This document shows positions 26,501-33,659 of a stretch of 36,003 bases of DNA, piece after piece. Below the pieces are notes generated by a model. It did not search any database and had not been told where the DNA came from. It saw only the letters and a program-made list of their open reading frames with translations. This DNA comes from Nocardia veterana NBRC 100344. GTDB lineage: Bacteria > Actinomycetota > Actinomycetes > Mycobacteriales > Mycobacteriaceae. Position 1 is the stretch's first letter. Every line of letters begins with the position of its first letter. The stretch is taken from the NCBI RefSeq assembly GCF_000308855.1, contig NZ_BAGM01000119.1, positions 1 to 36,003 on the forward strand. Direction: 5' to 3'. Both the position numbers and the translations under genes were made by a program.

Positions 26501-29216
26501 CGCCCGGCACCGCGCCGAGCACCGTCTCGATCTCGCCGAGTTCGATGCGCAGCCCACGCAGTTTCACCTGGAAGTCGCTGCGGCCCAGATATTCCAGTTC
26601 GCCGTCGGCGGTCCATCGGACCAGATCGCCGGTTCGATACATCCGCCCCCCGGGGCGGGCATCGGAGGCACTGCCCGCGAACGGGTCGGCGACGAACCGT
26701 TCCGCGGTCAGCTCCGGCCTCCCGACGTAGCCCCGGGCGAGCTGAACCCCCGACAGATACAGCTCACCCGGGACGCCGACCGGCACCGGCCGCAACCGCG
26801 CGTCGAGCACGTACAGCCGGGTGTTGGCGACCGGTGCGCCGATCGGCACACCGGTGGTATCGAGCGGTCCGACCCGGTGCGCGGTGACATCGACCGCGGC
26901 CTCGGTGGGACCGTAGAGGTTGTGCAATCCGGCCTGCGGCGCGGCAGTCAGCAACCGCTGGGCGAGCGGTCCCGGCAGTTCCTCACCGGAGGCGAAAACC
27001 AGACGCAGCGTGGACAGTTGGGAGTTTTCCGCGGTCGCGCCGAGGAAGGCGGCCAGCATCGACGGCACGAAATGCACTGTCGTGACGTGATATTCGGCGA
27101 TGACCGAACGCAGATACGCCGGATCGCGATGCCCGTCGGGTGCGGCCAGGACCAGGCTCGCACCGACCTGTAGGGGCCAGAAGAACTCCCAGACCGAGAC
27201 GTCGAAGGTGGCGGGGGTCTTCTGCAACACCACATCATCGGCGGTGAGCGGGTAGGCGTGCTGCATCCACGCCAGCCGGTTGACGATCGCGGCATGCGGT
27301 ACCGCCACGCCCTTCGGCCGACCGGTGGAACCGGAGGTGAAGATGACGTAGGCGGGATGCTGCGGCCGCAACGGCGCGATCCGTTCGGCGTCGGTCACGG
27401 CGGCCGTGGACCGTGCCGACAGCTCCAGCTCGTCGATATCGATCCAGTCCGCACCGCCTGCGCCGCGGTCCCGGCTCGTGGTCAGCACGCACACCGGGCG
27501 GGCCGTGTCGAGGACGTAATCGATTCGGCCGGCAGGATGGTCGGGATCGAGCGGGACGTAGGCCGCACCGGCGACGAGCACCGCGTACATCGCGACCACC
27601 AGCTCCGGAGAACGCCGAATATGCAGTGCCACCGTGGTTTCCGGACCGACGCCGCGCTCGATCAGTTCCCGGGCGAGCCGGTTGACCTGCTCGGCCAGCC
27701 GGCCGTAGCTACGCGCGCCGGGTCCGCGCAGCGCCGGCGTGTGCGGTGCCCGCGCCACCTGACGCTCCCACATCGAGACCAGGGTGGCGTCCGGACTCGC
27801 GATCTCCAGTTCGGTGGCATTCCAGATCCGCAGCGTGACCTCGCGCTCCAGATCGGTGGTGACCTGCACCGAGGACAGCGGCCGCTCGGGGTCCAGATGC
27901 ACCAGCCGTTCCAGGAAACGAAGGAAGCGGGCGTGATGCCGGGCGAGATCGTCGGCCCGGTACAGATTCGGATTCGCTTCGAAATCCACGTGCACGCGGT
28001 CGCTGTCGCCGTAGTACACGTTGAGGCTCATATCCTCGACCGGCCCGGTCGAGAGCACGTGATAGCGGCCGACGGTATCGCCCAGGGTCAGGTCGCTGCG
28101 GAACAGCATGATGTTGGCCAGCGGACCGAACAGTGCCCGGCGGGTCGCCAGACCTTCCATCCCGGCGTCGCGGCGGATGTCCTCGTGCCGGTAGCGCTGG
28201 TGCCGCAGCGCACCGGCGACCTCGATCCGAGCCTGCTGCAGCAGCTGGGCCCAGGTGGCGTCGCCGATCCGCAGGCGCAGCGGCACGATATTGGACAGCA
28301 TCCCCGCCGACCGCCGCATCACCGCGGTGGTGCGGGCGGTGACCGGCAGGCTCAGCACCGCCTCGTCGCGTCCGGTCACTCGCGCCAGATAGGCCGCGAA
28401 GGCGGCCAGCAGCACCACCGCGGCGGACGAATCATGCGCTGCCGCAAGGTCGTTCATCCGGGCGGCGACCCGTTCGGACAGGCCGCGACCGTAGACCAGA
28501 TTGCCCGCCGCCCGGGGCGCGCTGCGACCGTTGAGCGTGGTCGCGCCGTCCAGGTCCCGGACCCGCTCGGCCCAGTACTGTCGATCGGCATCGAAACGGG
28601 TGCTGTCACGGTAGCCGCGCTCACCCGCCGCCAGGGATTCGAGACTGCCGGGTTTCACCGGTTCGGGTTCGGCGCCGCGCAGTTCGGCGGTGTAGCGCTC
28701 GGCGACGCGCACGGTGTTCGTCAGCGCCCCGAAACCGTCGAGGACGATGTGGTGAGCGCGCAGATACCAGAACCAGCGCCGGTCACCGACCCGCAGCACC
28801 GCCCCGGCGAAGAGCCGGTCGGTGAGCAGATCCACCGGCGCGGTGTAGTCCGCGCGCATCCACTCGTGCGCGGCGGCCACCGGATCCGGGGCATCGCGCA
28901 GGTCCACCGGCACGATGTCGACCGGCAGCCGCGGGTCGACACATTGATACGGTTCACCGGCGTTCTCGCCCAGGCGCACCACGGTGGAGCCGAACTCCCG
29001 GGCGGCGTCGATCGACACCTTTTGCAGGATTTCGACGTCGAGATCGCCGTGCACATCCACGTACTGGGCGATATTGATCGGAGTCTGCGGATCGAGCAGT
29101 TGCGCGTACCAGACGCCGAGCTGTGCGGGCGTCAACGGGAACGGCGACGGATCCGCTGTGTTCTCGGTGCCGCGTCGTTCCTCCGGACCGAAACCGCTCA
29201 ACTCCGAACCCTGCAC
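11547..29216 (-). CDS. Nonribosomal peptide synthetase, first subunit (modules 1-5 plus C domain of module 6)
   Basis: A giant multimodular NRPS of about 5,889 residues. The frame stays open upstream to a GTG at 29318 (5,923 aa). The GTG at 29216 is preferred because GAGGAGG lies 5 nt before it, and the protein then starts just ahead of the first C domain. In the longer numbering, a starter-type C domain spans ~58-480 (HHIVLDG at 189-195). Next come A1-T1, C2-A2-T2, C3-A3-T3, C4-A4-T4, C5-A5-T5, a lone C6 (HHISADG), and a ~100-residue A-like tail ending in EGTH. Carrier serines are at about 1057, 2125, 3181, 4253 and 5314. A-domain codes: A1 DVWHFSLVDK (Ser), A2 DVWSFALVHK (unassigned), A3 DVWHFSLVDK (Ser), A4 DFWNIGMVHK (Thr), A5 DLWFLILVSK (unassigned, hydrophobic). 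Every A domain keeps the GKxD lysine. No E, MT or TE domain is present. The first C domain is EntF-like, so an acyl or aryl starter from a free carrier protein is likely (inference). Domain calls are secure; the product is unknown. Confidence 0.97.
11550..11879 (-). other. C-terminal A-like remnant of subunit 1, putative docking region
   Basis: About 100 residues resemble the first ~65 residues of an A domain (SVAVEFDGRAVAFAEL), then a helix-prone segment (ATLLEALHLRAQGVL) and the stop. The core A motifs are absent, so it cannot adenylate. It aligns with the N-terminal tail of the next subunit: both share an LH-x-x-L pair, AMG, DAL, a V-rich step, PG-x-L and a closing GVL. A role in subunit docking is inferred from position and similarity only. 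Confidence 0.6.
11555..11562 (-). promoter_or_regulatory. Ribosome binding site of the second NRPS gene
   Basis: GGAAGGAA on the minus strand, 7 nt before the ATG at 11547, inside the last codons of the first NRPS gene. With the TGATG overlap it supports coupled translation of the two subunits. Confidence 0.75.
11880..13220 (-). other. NRPS C6 domain, C-terminal in the first subunit (half of split module 6)
   Basis: A complete C domain starts at PLSLAQQRMW and includes HHISADG and GMFVNT. It is followed by an A-like tail rather than a full A domain. Its partner A6-T6 opens the next protein, so condensation in this module needs the two subunits to associate. Confidence 0.85.
13221..16411 (-). 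other. NRPS module 5: C5 - A5 (unassigned, hydrophobic pocket) - T5
   Basis: C5 has HHICADG. A5 gives DLWFLILVSK, a pocket lined by hydrophobic side chains that matches no code I know. A hydrophobic substrate is plausible but inferred. The carrier motif is LGGNS, with the serine codon at 13377-13379. Confidence 0.8.
16412..19618 (-). other. NRPS module 4: C4 - A4 (Thr) - T4
   Basis: C4 has HHICADG. A4 reads DFWNIGMVHK, the canonical threonine code. Its sequence style (IYTSGSTGRPKGVQVPH, RADHQVNLRGFRVE) differs from the other A domains, suggesting a separate A-domain lineage. The carrier motif is LGGSS, with the attachment serine codon at 16560-16562. Confidence 0.85.
19619..22792 (-). other. 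NRPS module 3: C3 - A3 (Ser) - T3
   Basis: C3 carries HHIAADG. A3 reads DVWHFSLVDK, so serine. The A3-A4 core region of this domain lies in a 280-bp tract almost identical to the one in module 9. The carrier serine codon is at 19776-19778. Confidence 0.85.
20700..20979 (-). repeat. 280-bp tract in A3, near-identical to 925-1204
   Basis: Partner of the tract in module 9, 19.8 kb away and in the other subunit gene. The two copies differ by two residues in protein (GLSTDD here, GLGVDD in module 9). The same atypical G- and T-ending codon use is seen. Gene conversion or domain-internal recombination is the simplest explanation. Confidence 0.93.
22793..25989 (-). other. NRPS module 2: C2 - A2 (unassigned) - T2
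   Basis: C2 has HHIAADG and looks like a chain-elongating domain. A2 keeps the DVW start of the serine domains, but the pocket reads DVWSFALVHK, with Ser at position 278, Ala at 301 and His at 331. I do not recognise this code and assign no substrate. The carrier serine codon is at 22944-22946. Confidence 0.8.
25990..29150 (-). other. NRPS module 1: starter-type C - A1 (Ser) - T1
   Basis: The C domain opens with PLTPAQLGVWYAQ, carries HHIVLDG and later RHQRYRHEDIRRD. This layout resembles EntF-type and other first-module C domains rather than the PLSPAQQRMW type of the later modules. A1 reads DVWHFSLVDK, the serine code of EntF. The carrier motif LGGNS is at about 26150. Inferred chemistry: N-acylation of serine by a carboxylic acid brought on a separate carrier or CoA. 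Confidence 0.85.
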
Positions 29217-29221
29217 CAGAG

Positions 29222-29228
29222 CCTCCTC
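29222..29228 (-). promoter_or_regulatory. Ribosome binding site that sets the first NRPS start
   Basis: GAGGAGG on the minus strand, 5 nt upstream of the GTG at 29216. The other in-frame start, GTG at 29318, has only AGGTGG about 16 nt away, so the downstream start is preferred. Confidence 0.65.
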
Positions 29229-29384
29229 GATTGACGAAATACCCAGCGACCGAACACTTTCGGGCAGCACGAAACAGGCCCCGGACGCGATACGAAGGCG
29301 CGACGGCGGCACGGCCACAGCTGGTTCGGCGAATCCACCTCACGCGCGTCGGCGTAGGTGTGAAAGATCGAAATAGATTGTGTC

Positions 29385-29513
29385 TCAGTAACTTCGGTGA
29401 ACCGAGTCGGTCACCAACTCATCCTCGAACTCGACTTCCTCCAACGTCGCGGACCACGAATTCCGCGTCCTCGTCTCCTGCATCGGCCGGTGGCGACGGG
29501 CGCACCGGGTCAT
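29385..29513 (-). CDS. Possible small ORF of 42 codons, function unknown
   Basis: ATG at 29513 (second ATG at 29483) to TGA at 29385. The C-terminal part is acidic (LEEVEFEDELVTDSVHRSY). In this frame 35 of 42 codons end in G or C, against a low share in the frame I compared, which hints at coding. No good ribosome site precedes either ATG, though TAGTGT seven bases before the first ATG could act as a -10 for a leaderless mRNA. I do not recognise the peptide. The ELVT-D stretch loosely recalls the mycofactocin precursor MftA, but the IDGMCGVY end of MftA is missing. It may be a chance ORF. Confidence 0.2.
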   Translation of the reverse strand: MTRCARRHRPMQETRTRNSWSATLEEVEFEDELVTDSVHRSY

Positions 29514-29560
29514 GCAGCGAACACTAGGCGGAAGAGTAATAAAAAGGAACGAGATCCTTC

Positions 29561-29584
29561 AAAAAAAATCGGACCAACGTCCAA
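29561..29584 (-). terminator. Intrinsic terminator downstream of the GAF regulator
   Basis: On the minus strand the stem TTGGAC / GTCCGA (six pairs, one G-U) closes a GTTG loop and is followed by eight T residues, about 84 nt after the regulator stop. It should insulate the NRPS genes from read-through, so they need their own promoter. Confidence 0.75.
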
Positions 29585-29619
29585 CTTCACCGATATCCGG
29601 GCAGAGATGTGCCCGAAAC

Positions 29620-29641
29620 CACACTGTGACCTATCAGTGTG
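29620..29641. repeat. Inverted repeat CACACTG-N8-CAGTGTG
   Basis: Perfect 7-bp arms around TGACCTAT, 27 bp after the regulator stop on the minus strand. It is not followed by a T-run, so it may be an operator or an RNA hairpin rather than a second terminator. Confidence 0.5.
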
Positions 29642-29667
29642 AGACGGGACACTTTCAGTCGCGGAGC

Positions 29668-31041
29668 CTACGAGCCGAAACGTTGCATTTGCGTTGCATC
29701 GGCGCCCATCCGCCGGTCGAGCACTCGGATCTTCGCCTCGATCTGGGCATACAGCGCGGAATCGCGGTCGGCGGTGGCTCGGTAGGCCACCCATGCGGCG
29801 GCGTCGTCACGCCCTTCCGCCCCGGAGGTCCAGCGGCCCAGCACCGCCGCATCACCGGAACGCAACACCGCGGTGCGTAACCGCACTCGTAATTCATCGC
29901 GGATATCTATGACTCCGGGAGCCGTCGAGCGGGGCAGCACCGGTCCGGTGTAATGGCGGACCGCGCTGTGCACATCGCCGGAATCCAGCGCGGCGCGCAG
30001 GGCCTCCACATCCGTGGCGACCGGCACGCGCAGCCGATAGGGCCGCGAGCCGAAGACGTCCGGGCCGACGACGGCCCGCAGCCGCGACATCGCCGCCCGG
30101 ATCGTCGCGTTGTCCAGGTCGGTGTCGTCCAGGAGCAGGGCGAGATGATCGGCGGACAATCCCTCGGCATGTTCGGCGAGCAGCAGCAGGATCTCGGCAT
30201 GCCGCTGCGACAGGGCGATTCGCTCACCGTCGACGGACAACTGGGGCTGTCCCAGACCCAGCACCTCCAGCGCCAGCCGTCCCGACGAACGCGCCGGCGC
30301 CGAATGTGCCGCCACCGCACGGCGATCCGCGCCGCGTTGTTCGGTGCGCACGGCCGACAGCACCAGATCCATCTCGGCCGCCGTCGCGGCGGCCTTCACC
30401 AAGGCCAGAATCTCCGGGCGCGCCACCCGGACACCGCCCGCGATCATCAGCACCCCGACCAGCCGGCCGTCCGGATCATGAACGGGCGCAGCGGCTCCCG
30501 TGATCCGGTGCATCCGATGCAGGAAATGCTCGGGGCCGTGAATCCAGGTGGCCCGGCCGGTGCGAACCACCAACCCCACGGCATTGGTGCCGACCCGGCG
30601 CTCGGACAGATCGTCCCCCTCACGCAGACCGACCTCCGCCGCGGCCGCCACCCGGTCCGGATTGCCGTGGACCGAAAGCACCCGGCCGAACTGGTCGGCG
30701 ACCACCACGATCAGACCGATCCCGGTCGCATCCTGCAGCAGTAACTTGTCGACCAGCGGCATCACCGCGGCGATCGGATGGCTGTCGCGATAGCGTTGCA
30801 GATCGGCGCCGCGCAACCCGCGCCCGTCGACGGCATCCAGCGGATCGACTCCCCCGCGCAGACTGCGCAGCCAGGATTCCAGCACCAGCGGTCGCAGCAA
30901 TCCGGGCAACTGATTGAGCTGGTCGCCGCCCAGACCGAGATAGCCGTGGGCCTGCGCGGCATAGGCTTCCAGCGCACCGAGCTGTGTCCCGGGCTCGACC
31001 CTGTGCCCCGGACGATTGTCGCCTGTAAGATTGCTGACCAT
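29668..31041 (-). CDS. GAF-domain transcriptional regulator with winged-helix/BTAD-like C-terminus (AcoR-like sensor part)
   Basis: 457 residues from ATG at 31041, preceded by GAAAGG with short spacing. A GTG at 31065 is possible but has no ribosome site. Residues ~40-90 (LLRPLVLESWLRSL) and the GAF region at ~91-228 (GLREGDDLSERRVGTNAVG, HGPEHFLHRMHRI, AAAPVHDPDGRLVGVL) match the sensor part of AcoR-type regulators. The sigma-54 AAA+ domain of AcoR is absent. Instead residues ~258-340 form a winged-helix-like segment (LSQRHAEILLLLAEHAEGL, AAMSRLRAVVGPDVFGSRPYR). A BTAD-like stretch follows (342-395, including RSTAPGVIDIRDELRVRLR). The ligand is unknown. In related bacteria such regulators often sit beside alcohol or aldehyde dehydrogenase genes (family knowledge, not seen here). 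It is the nearest regulator to the NRPS genes and lies upstream of them on the same strand, but an intrinsic terminator separates them. Confidence 0.85.
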   Translation of the reverse strand: MVSNLTGDNRPGHRVEPGTQLGALEAYAAQAHGYLGLGGDQLNQLPGLLRPLVLESWLRSLRGGVDPLDAVDGRGLRGADLQRYRDSHPIAAVMPLVDKLLLQDATGIGLIVVVADQFGRVLSVHGNPDRVAAAAEVGLREGDDLSERRVGTNAVGLVVRTGRATWIHGPEHFLHRMHRITGAAAPVHDPDGRLVGVLMIAGGVRVARPEILALVKAAATAAEMDLVLSAVRTEQRGADRRAVAAHSAPARSSGRLALEVLGLGQPQLSVDGERIALSQRHAEILLLLAEHAEGLSADHLALLLDDTDLDNATIRAAMSRLRAVVGPDVFGSRPYRLRVPVATDVEALRAALDSGDVHSAVRHYTGPVLPRSTAPGVIDIRDELRVRLRTAVLRSGDAAVLGRWTSGAEGRDDAAAWVAYRATADRDSALYAQIEAKIRVLDRRMGADATQMQRFGS

Positions 31042-31187
31042 TTGCCTTTCTTTCCCGCTCCACACTGTACCGGCGGGTCGGAAACGGCACGGGTGAAGCT
31101 ACGGTTTGTCCGGCACGTCACACCGGGTGCAGACCCCGGCAAAATGTGAGGTAGACGGCATAACCGCGCGGGTTGTGACGCGGGCCA

Positions 31188-32585
31188 TCAGTGCCTGGGC
31201 ACCGCCGGGCGCAGCGCGGCGACATTACGGGCGCGGATGGCCCCGGACCACAGCCCGGTGCCGTAGGCGAGGTCGTCGAGCCGCTTGCACAGTAGATATC
31301 GCAACGGATCCAGACCACCGGCCTCGCGATGGGTGAACCAGTCGGCGAGCCCGTCGGCGATCGCCATGGCCACCGCCAGCCGCCGAATTCGGCGGGAGGC
31401 GATCATCGCCAACACGGTCACCGGCCAATAGTCGCGGCACAGTGCCGAGACGATGCGCCACACCCCGGCCGAGAATCCACGCGCCAGATGAATGGCGGCC
31501 ACCCGGGTGGGGTTGTCGAGCTCGGCGAACACCCGCCGCAGCCGCAGCAGGGCGGCGGCCAGGGTGGCCAGGCCACCGAGGACGCCGGTACGCGACGCGG
31601 TCGCCAGCAGCGCGGTCGCCGCGACCGTCCAGAACGGCACCGACAACGGGGCCACCATCCCGGCGTGCCGCCGTGCCAGCGGTGCGGCCCCCGCCCCGTG
31701 GGAAACCTTGCGAGCGAACCACTTTCCGAACGAGGCGGGATGGTCGCGCGCGACGTGCGCGGCCGGTTCGTAACGCAGCCGCCAGCCGGCCCGTTCGAGC
31801 CGCCAGCACAGATCGATGTCGGCTGCCGAGCGCATCTGTTCGTCGAAGCCGCCCTCGGCCAGCAGCGCCTGCCGCCGGACCAGCAGCGCGACCCCGGGAG
31901 CATAGGACACCGCGCCTCGCGAGCTGACCGCGGTTTCCCGCCGGCCGAAGTCCAGCGTCGACCGGGTGCTCTCGTACCGGCCGAGGACGCTGGTGTCCGG
32001 CTCGCGCGCGATGATGCGCGGTGCGACCAGCGCGACCTCCGGATCGCTGAAATGCCCCAGCATCACCTCGAGCCACCCCGCCCGCGGCACCACATCGGAA
32101 TCCAGGAAGGCGACGAATTCGGTTGCCGCGGCCCGCAATCCGGCATTGCGGGCGGCCACCACCCCCTGGCGCGAATCGTGGCGCAGCACCGTGACCCGGC
32201 AACGGCCGCCGGTGCGCGGAATTCGAACCGGCCGGTCGGAACCGTCGTCCACGACCACCACGCTGTGCCCGCGCAGCGTGGACAGCAACCGCTGCAGCCC
32301 GGCGGCGTCGTTACAGTGCGGGACCACGACCGTGACATCTTCGGGGGACGGCAGCAGACGCGGACGCGGGTTGGCCACGCCGGAATCGAGCAGCCGTCTG
32401 GCAACCACCGCGGACTGGGGATCCGTCACTTCGAGATACCCGTCACCGATCAGGGCGGCCGCCTCCGGAGCAAGCTTCAGCAACCTCGTCGGCGAGCCAC
32501 CGACCAAGAGCCGTCCACCGGAGTAGGTGCGCACCCGAGGATCGATTCGCACCCCGAACCCGTTGGGCAGTCGATCATGGCGCAT
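31188..32585 (-). CDS. mftF: Mycofactocin system glycosyltransferase MftF
   Basis: 465 residues from ATG at 32585, close to the ~470 of mycobacterial MftF. The frame is open further upstream to 32780, but MftF proteins start just before RLPxGF, as here (MRHDRLPNGFGVRID). The N-terminus carries the family's GGSPTRLLKLAPEA. The GT2 catalytic domain has VVVDDGSD (111-117), the DSD metal motif (162-164) and FDEQ...AADIDLCWRLE (247-264). The C-terminus is hydrophobic at ~310-350 and 385-410, suggesting membrane association. Known role: MftF attaches beta-1,4-linked glucose units to the mycofactocin redox cofactor. mftA-mftE, normally directly upstream, are absent: the upstream side is a 354-bp gap and a divergent TetR gene. 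The other mft genes are probably elsewhere in the genome, or this is a paralogue. Confidence 0.88.
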   Translation of the reverse strand: MRHDRLPNGFGVRIDPRVRTYSGGRLLVGGSPTRLLKLAPEAAALIGDGYLEVTDPQSAVVARRLLDSGVANPRPRLLPSPEDVTVVVPHCNDAAGLQRLLSTLRGHSVVVVDDGSDRPVRIPRTGGRCRVTVLRHDSRQGVVAARNAGLRAAATEFVAFLDSDVVPRAGWLEVMLGHFSDPEVALVAPRIIAREPDTSVLGRYESTRSTLDFGRRETAVSSRGAVSYAPGVALLVRRQALLAEGGFDEQMRSAADIDLCWRLERAGWRLRYEPAAHVARDHPASFGKWFARKVSHGAGAAPLARRHAGMVAPLSVPFWTVAATALLATASRTGVLGGLATLAAALLRLRRVFAELDNPTRVAAIHLARGFSAGVWRIVSALCRDYWPVTVLAMIASRRIRRLAVAMAIADGLADWFTHREAGGLDPLRYLLCKRLDDLAYGTGLWSGAIRARNVAALRPAVPRH

Positions 32586-32596
32586 TCCAGGAATGC
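32582..32596. promoter_or_regulatory. Palindrome across the mftF start codon
   Basis: GCATTCC-A-GGAATGC, perfect 7-bp arms with a 1-bp spacer, overlapping the ATG at 32585-32583 and the bases just upstream. It could be a repressor operator or an mRNA hairpin hiding the start codon. Confidence 0.4.
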
Positions 32597-32939
32597 TATG
32601 CGCTAACCTCTCGCCGGGCATCCCGTGTCGCGAAAAACGGACCGAATTCGATACGAATCCGCCCGCCACCCACCGGCTCCGGCGCCGTCTCTTGTCAATG
32701 GCCGTCGACGCTAACCGGCTATCGCACGGCAACATTCGTCGAGCGGTAGCCGAGATGTCGCACGGGGTGCGGTAGTTCACCCTCGGCTAATTCCGAGTTC
32801 GAGGGCGCGAGGCCACCCGCGGCCCGCACCTGCCTGTAGCGAACCGCCGCCGCGAGCGCGCACTCTAGACTGCGGATGGCAAGCATGTTGAACAGCAGGT
32901 GACGGGTCCGCGTCGGGCTGCGACAGGTCTCGAGGTGGC
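32586..32939. other. Divergent intergenic region between mftF and the TetR gene
   Basis: A 354-bp region that should carry promoters for both directions. I see the palindrome at the mftF start, a short inverted repeat CTCGG-N6-CCGAG at 32782-32797, and TAGACT near 32867 as a possible -10 for the TetR gene. No RNA gene or convincing protein-coding frame is visible. Confidence 0.5.
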
Positions 32940-33578
32940 ATGGGAGTCGGACGAATGCAGACGAGCGGGGGCGGCAACACACTCTCGGAAGCCGAGATCG
33001 TCGAGGCCGCATTGCGCGTGGTGCGCGCCGATGGGGTGGAGAAGCTGTCGATGCGCCGGCTCTCGCGCGAACTCGGCGTCTCCCCCATGGCGCCCTACTA
33101 CTACGTCGCCGACAAGCGGGAGCTCCTGGATCTGGTGGCCAGCGCCGCCCTGACCGGCGTACGCACCCCACCGCCGGAATTCGGGACCTGGCAGCAGCGG
33201 CTGCGCGCGCTCATCGATCAGATCGACGAGAAGCTGCGGAAACACCCCGGCCTGGGTGACGTGCTGATCGAACAGACGCTGGGTAAACAGCTCGATCTGA
33301 TCGCGGCTGTGATGGAAATCCTGTCCGATGCCGGGTTCGACGATCGCAATGTGCTGGCCGCCTATGCGACCATTCACACCTATCTGTTCGGCCGGGCCCG
33401 GGTCAATCCGCGGGATAGATCCGCCCTGGTCGACATGCCGCTTCCCGAAGCCGTCGAGCGGGCCGTCAAGCATATGAGCGACCTGCGCGGAAAGTACTCC
33501 TACGACTTCGGCATGGATGTGCTGATCGCCGGGCTCGAGGCCCAGCTTGTCCGGCAGCGGGACGGCCACGTATCATAA
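32940..33578 (+). CDS. TetR/AcrR family transcriptional regulator
   Basis: 212 residues from ATG at 32940, with GAGGTGG immediately upstream. A second ATG at 32955 is possible but has a weaker site. The N-terminal DNA-binding domain is clear: LSEAEIVEAALRVV, then helix-turn-helix ~37-56 (LSMRRLSRELGVSPMAPYYY) and VADKRELLDLV. The C-terminal half is helical and should hold the ligand and dimer interface; it has no motif I can tie to a ligand. It does not look like MftR, KstR or KstR2 in the HTH region. It is divergent from mftF and 81 bp upstream of kshB on the same strand, but a KstR box sits in that gap. Target and ligand are unknown; autoregulation or control of mftF is possible. Confidence 0.88.
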   Translation: MGVGRMQTSGGGNTLSEAEIVEAALRVVRADGVEKLSMRRLSRELGVSPMAPYYYVADKRELLDLVASAALTGVRTPPPEFGTWQQRLRALIDQIDEKLRKHPGLGDVLIEQTLGKQLDLIAAVMEILSDAGFDDRNVLAAYATIHTYLFGRARVNPRDRSALVDMPLPEAVERAVKHMSDLRGKYSYDFGMDVLIAGLEAQLVRQRDGHVS

Positions 33579-33580
33579 AT

Positions 33581-33594
33581 TAGAACACGTTCTA
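33581..33594. promoter_or_regulatory. KstR operator upstream of kshB
   Basis: TAGAACACGTTCTA fits the known KstR consensus TnnAACnnGTTnnA exactly, with perfect 6-bp arms. It lies two bases after the TetR stop and 66 bp before the kshB ATG. KstR represses cholesterol and steroid catabolism genes in mycobacteria and rhodococci, so this supports both the kshB call and a separate promoter for it. Confidence 0.85.
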
Positions 33595-33659
33595 GTTTGG
33601 TCGCCGTGCCGGCACGGCGACACCGTGACACCGCTGAACGCTCGGCCCGAGAGGACACC

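Larger units (their letters stand above)
29217..29667. other. Intergenic region upstream of the NRPS genes
   Basis: A region of 451 bp, visibly poorer in G+C than its surroundings, between the GAF regulator stop and the NRPS start. It contains an 8-nt-loop inverted repeat (29620-29641), an intrinsic terminator (29561-29584), a doubtful small ORF (29385-29513) and the NRPS ribosome site. The NRPS promoter must lie downstream of the terminator; I see no convincing -35/-10 pair. The last ~100 bp could instead be coding if the NRPS starts at 29318. Confidence 0.6.

Noticed and set aside
29217..29318. NRPS start at the GTG at 29318
   Set aside because: The ribosome site is weak and distant, and the extra 34 residues resemble no C-domain N-terminus; GTG at 29216 has a strong GAGGAGG at ideal spacing. 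Not excluded.
29385..29513. The small ORF as a mycofactocin precursor MftA
   Set aside because: Only a short ELVT-like stretch agrees. The conserved C-terminal IDGMCGVY, including the decarboxylated and cross-linked Val-Tyr, is missing.
29512..29880. A 122-codon plus-strand frame across the intergenic region and the end of the GAF regulator
   Set aside because: It crosses the terminator, overlaps the conserved regulator antisense, and has no recognisable sequence.
32590..32615. An iron box (IdeR/DmdR) near GCTAACCTC that would mark a siderophore locus
   Set aside because: Only a TAACCT half-site is present and no 19-bp palindrome follows. I also saw none in the NRPS upstream region.
32940..33578. 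The TetR gene as mftR or kstR, based on neighbours
   Set aside because: The DNA-binding region does not resemble what I know of MftR, KstR or KstR2, so only the family is named.
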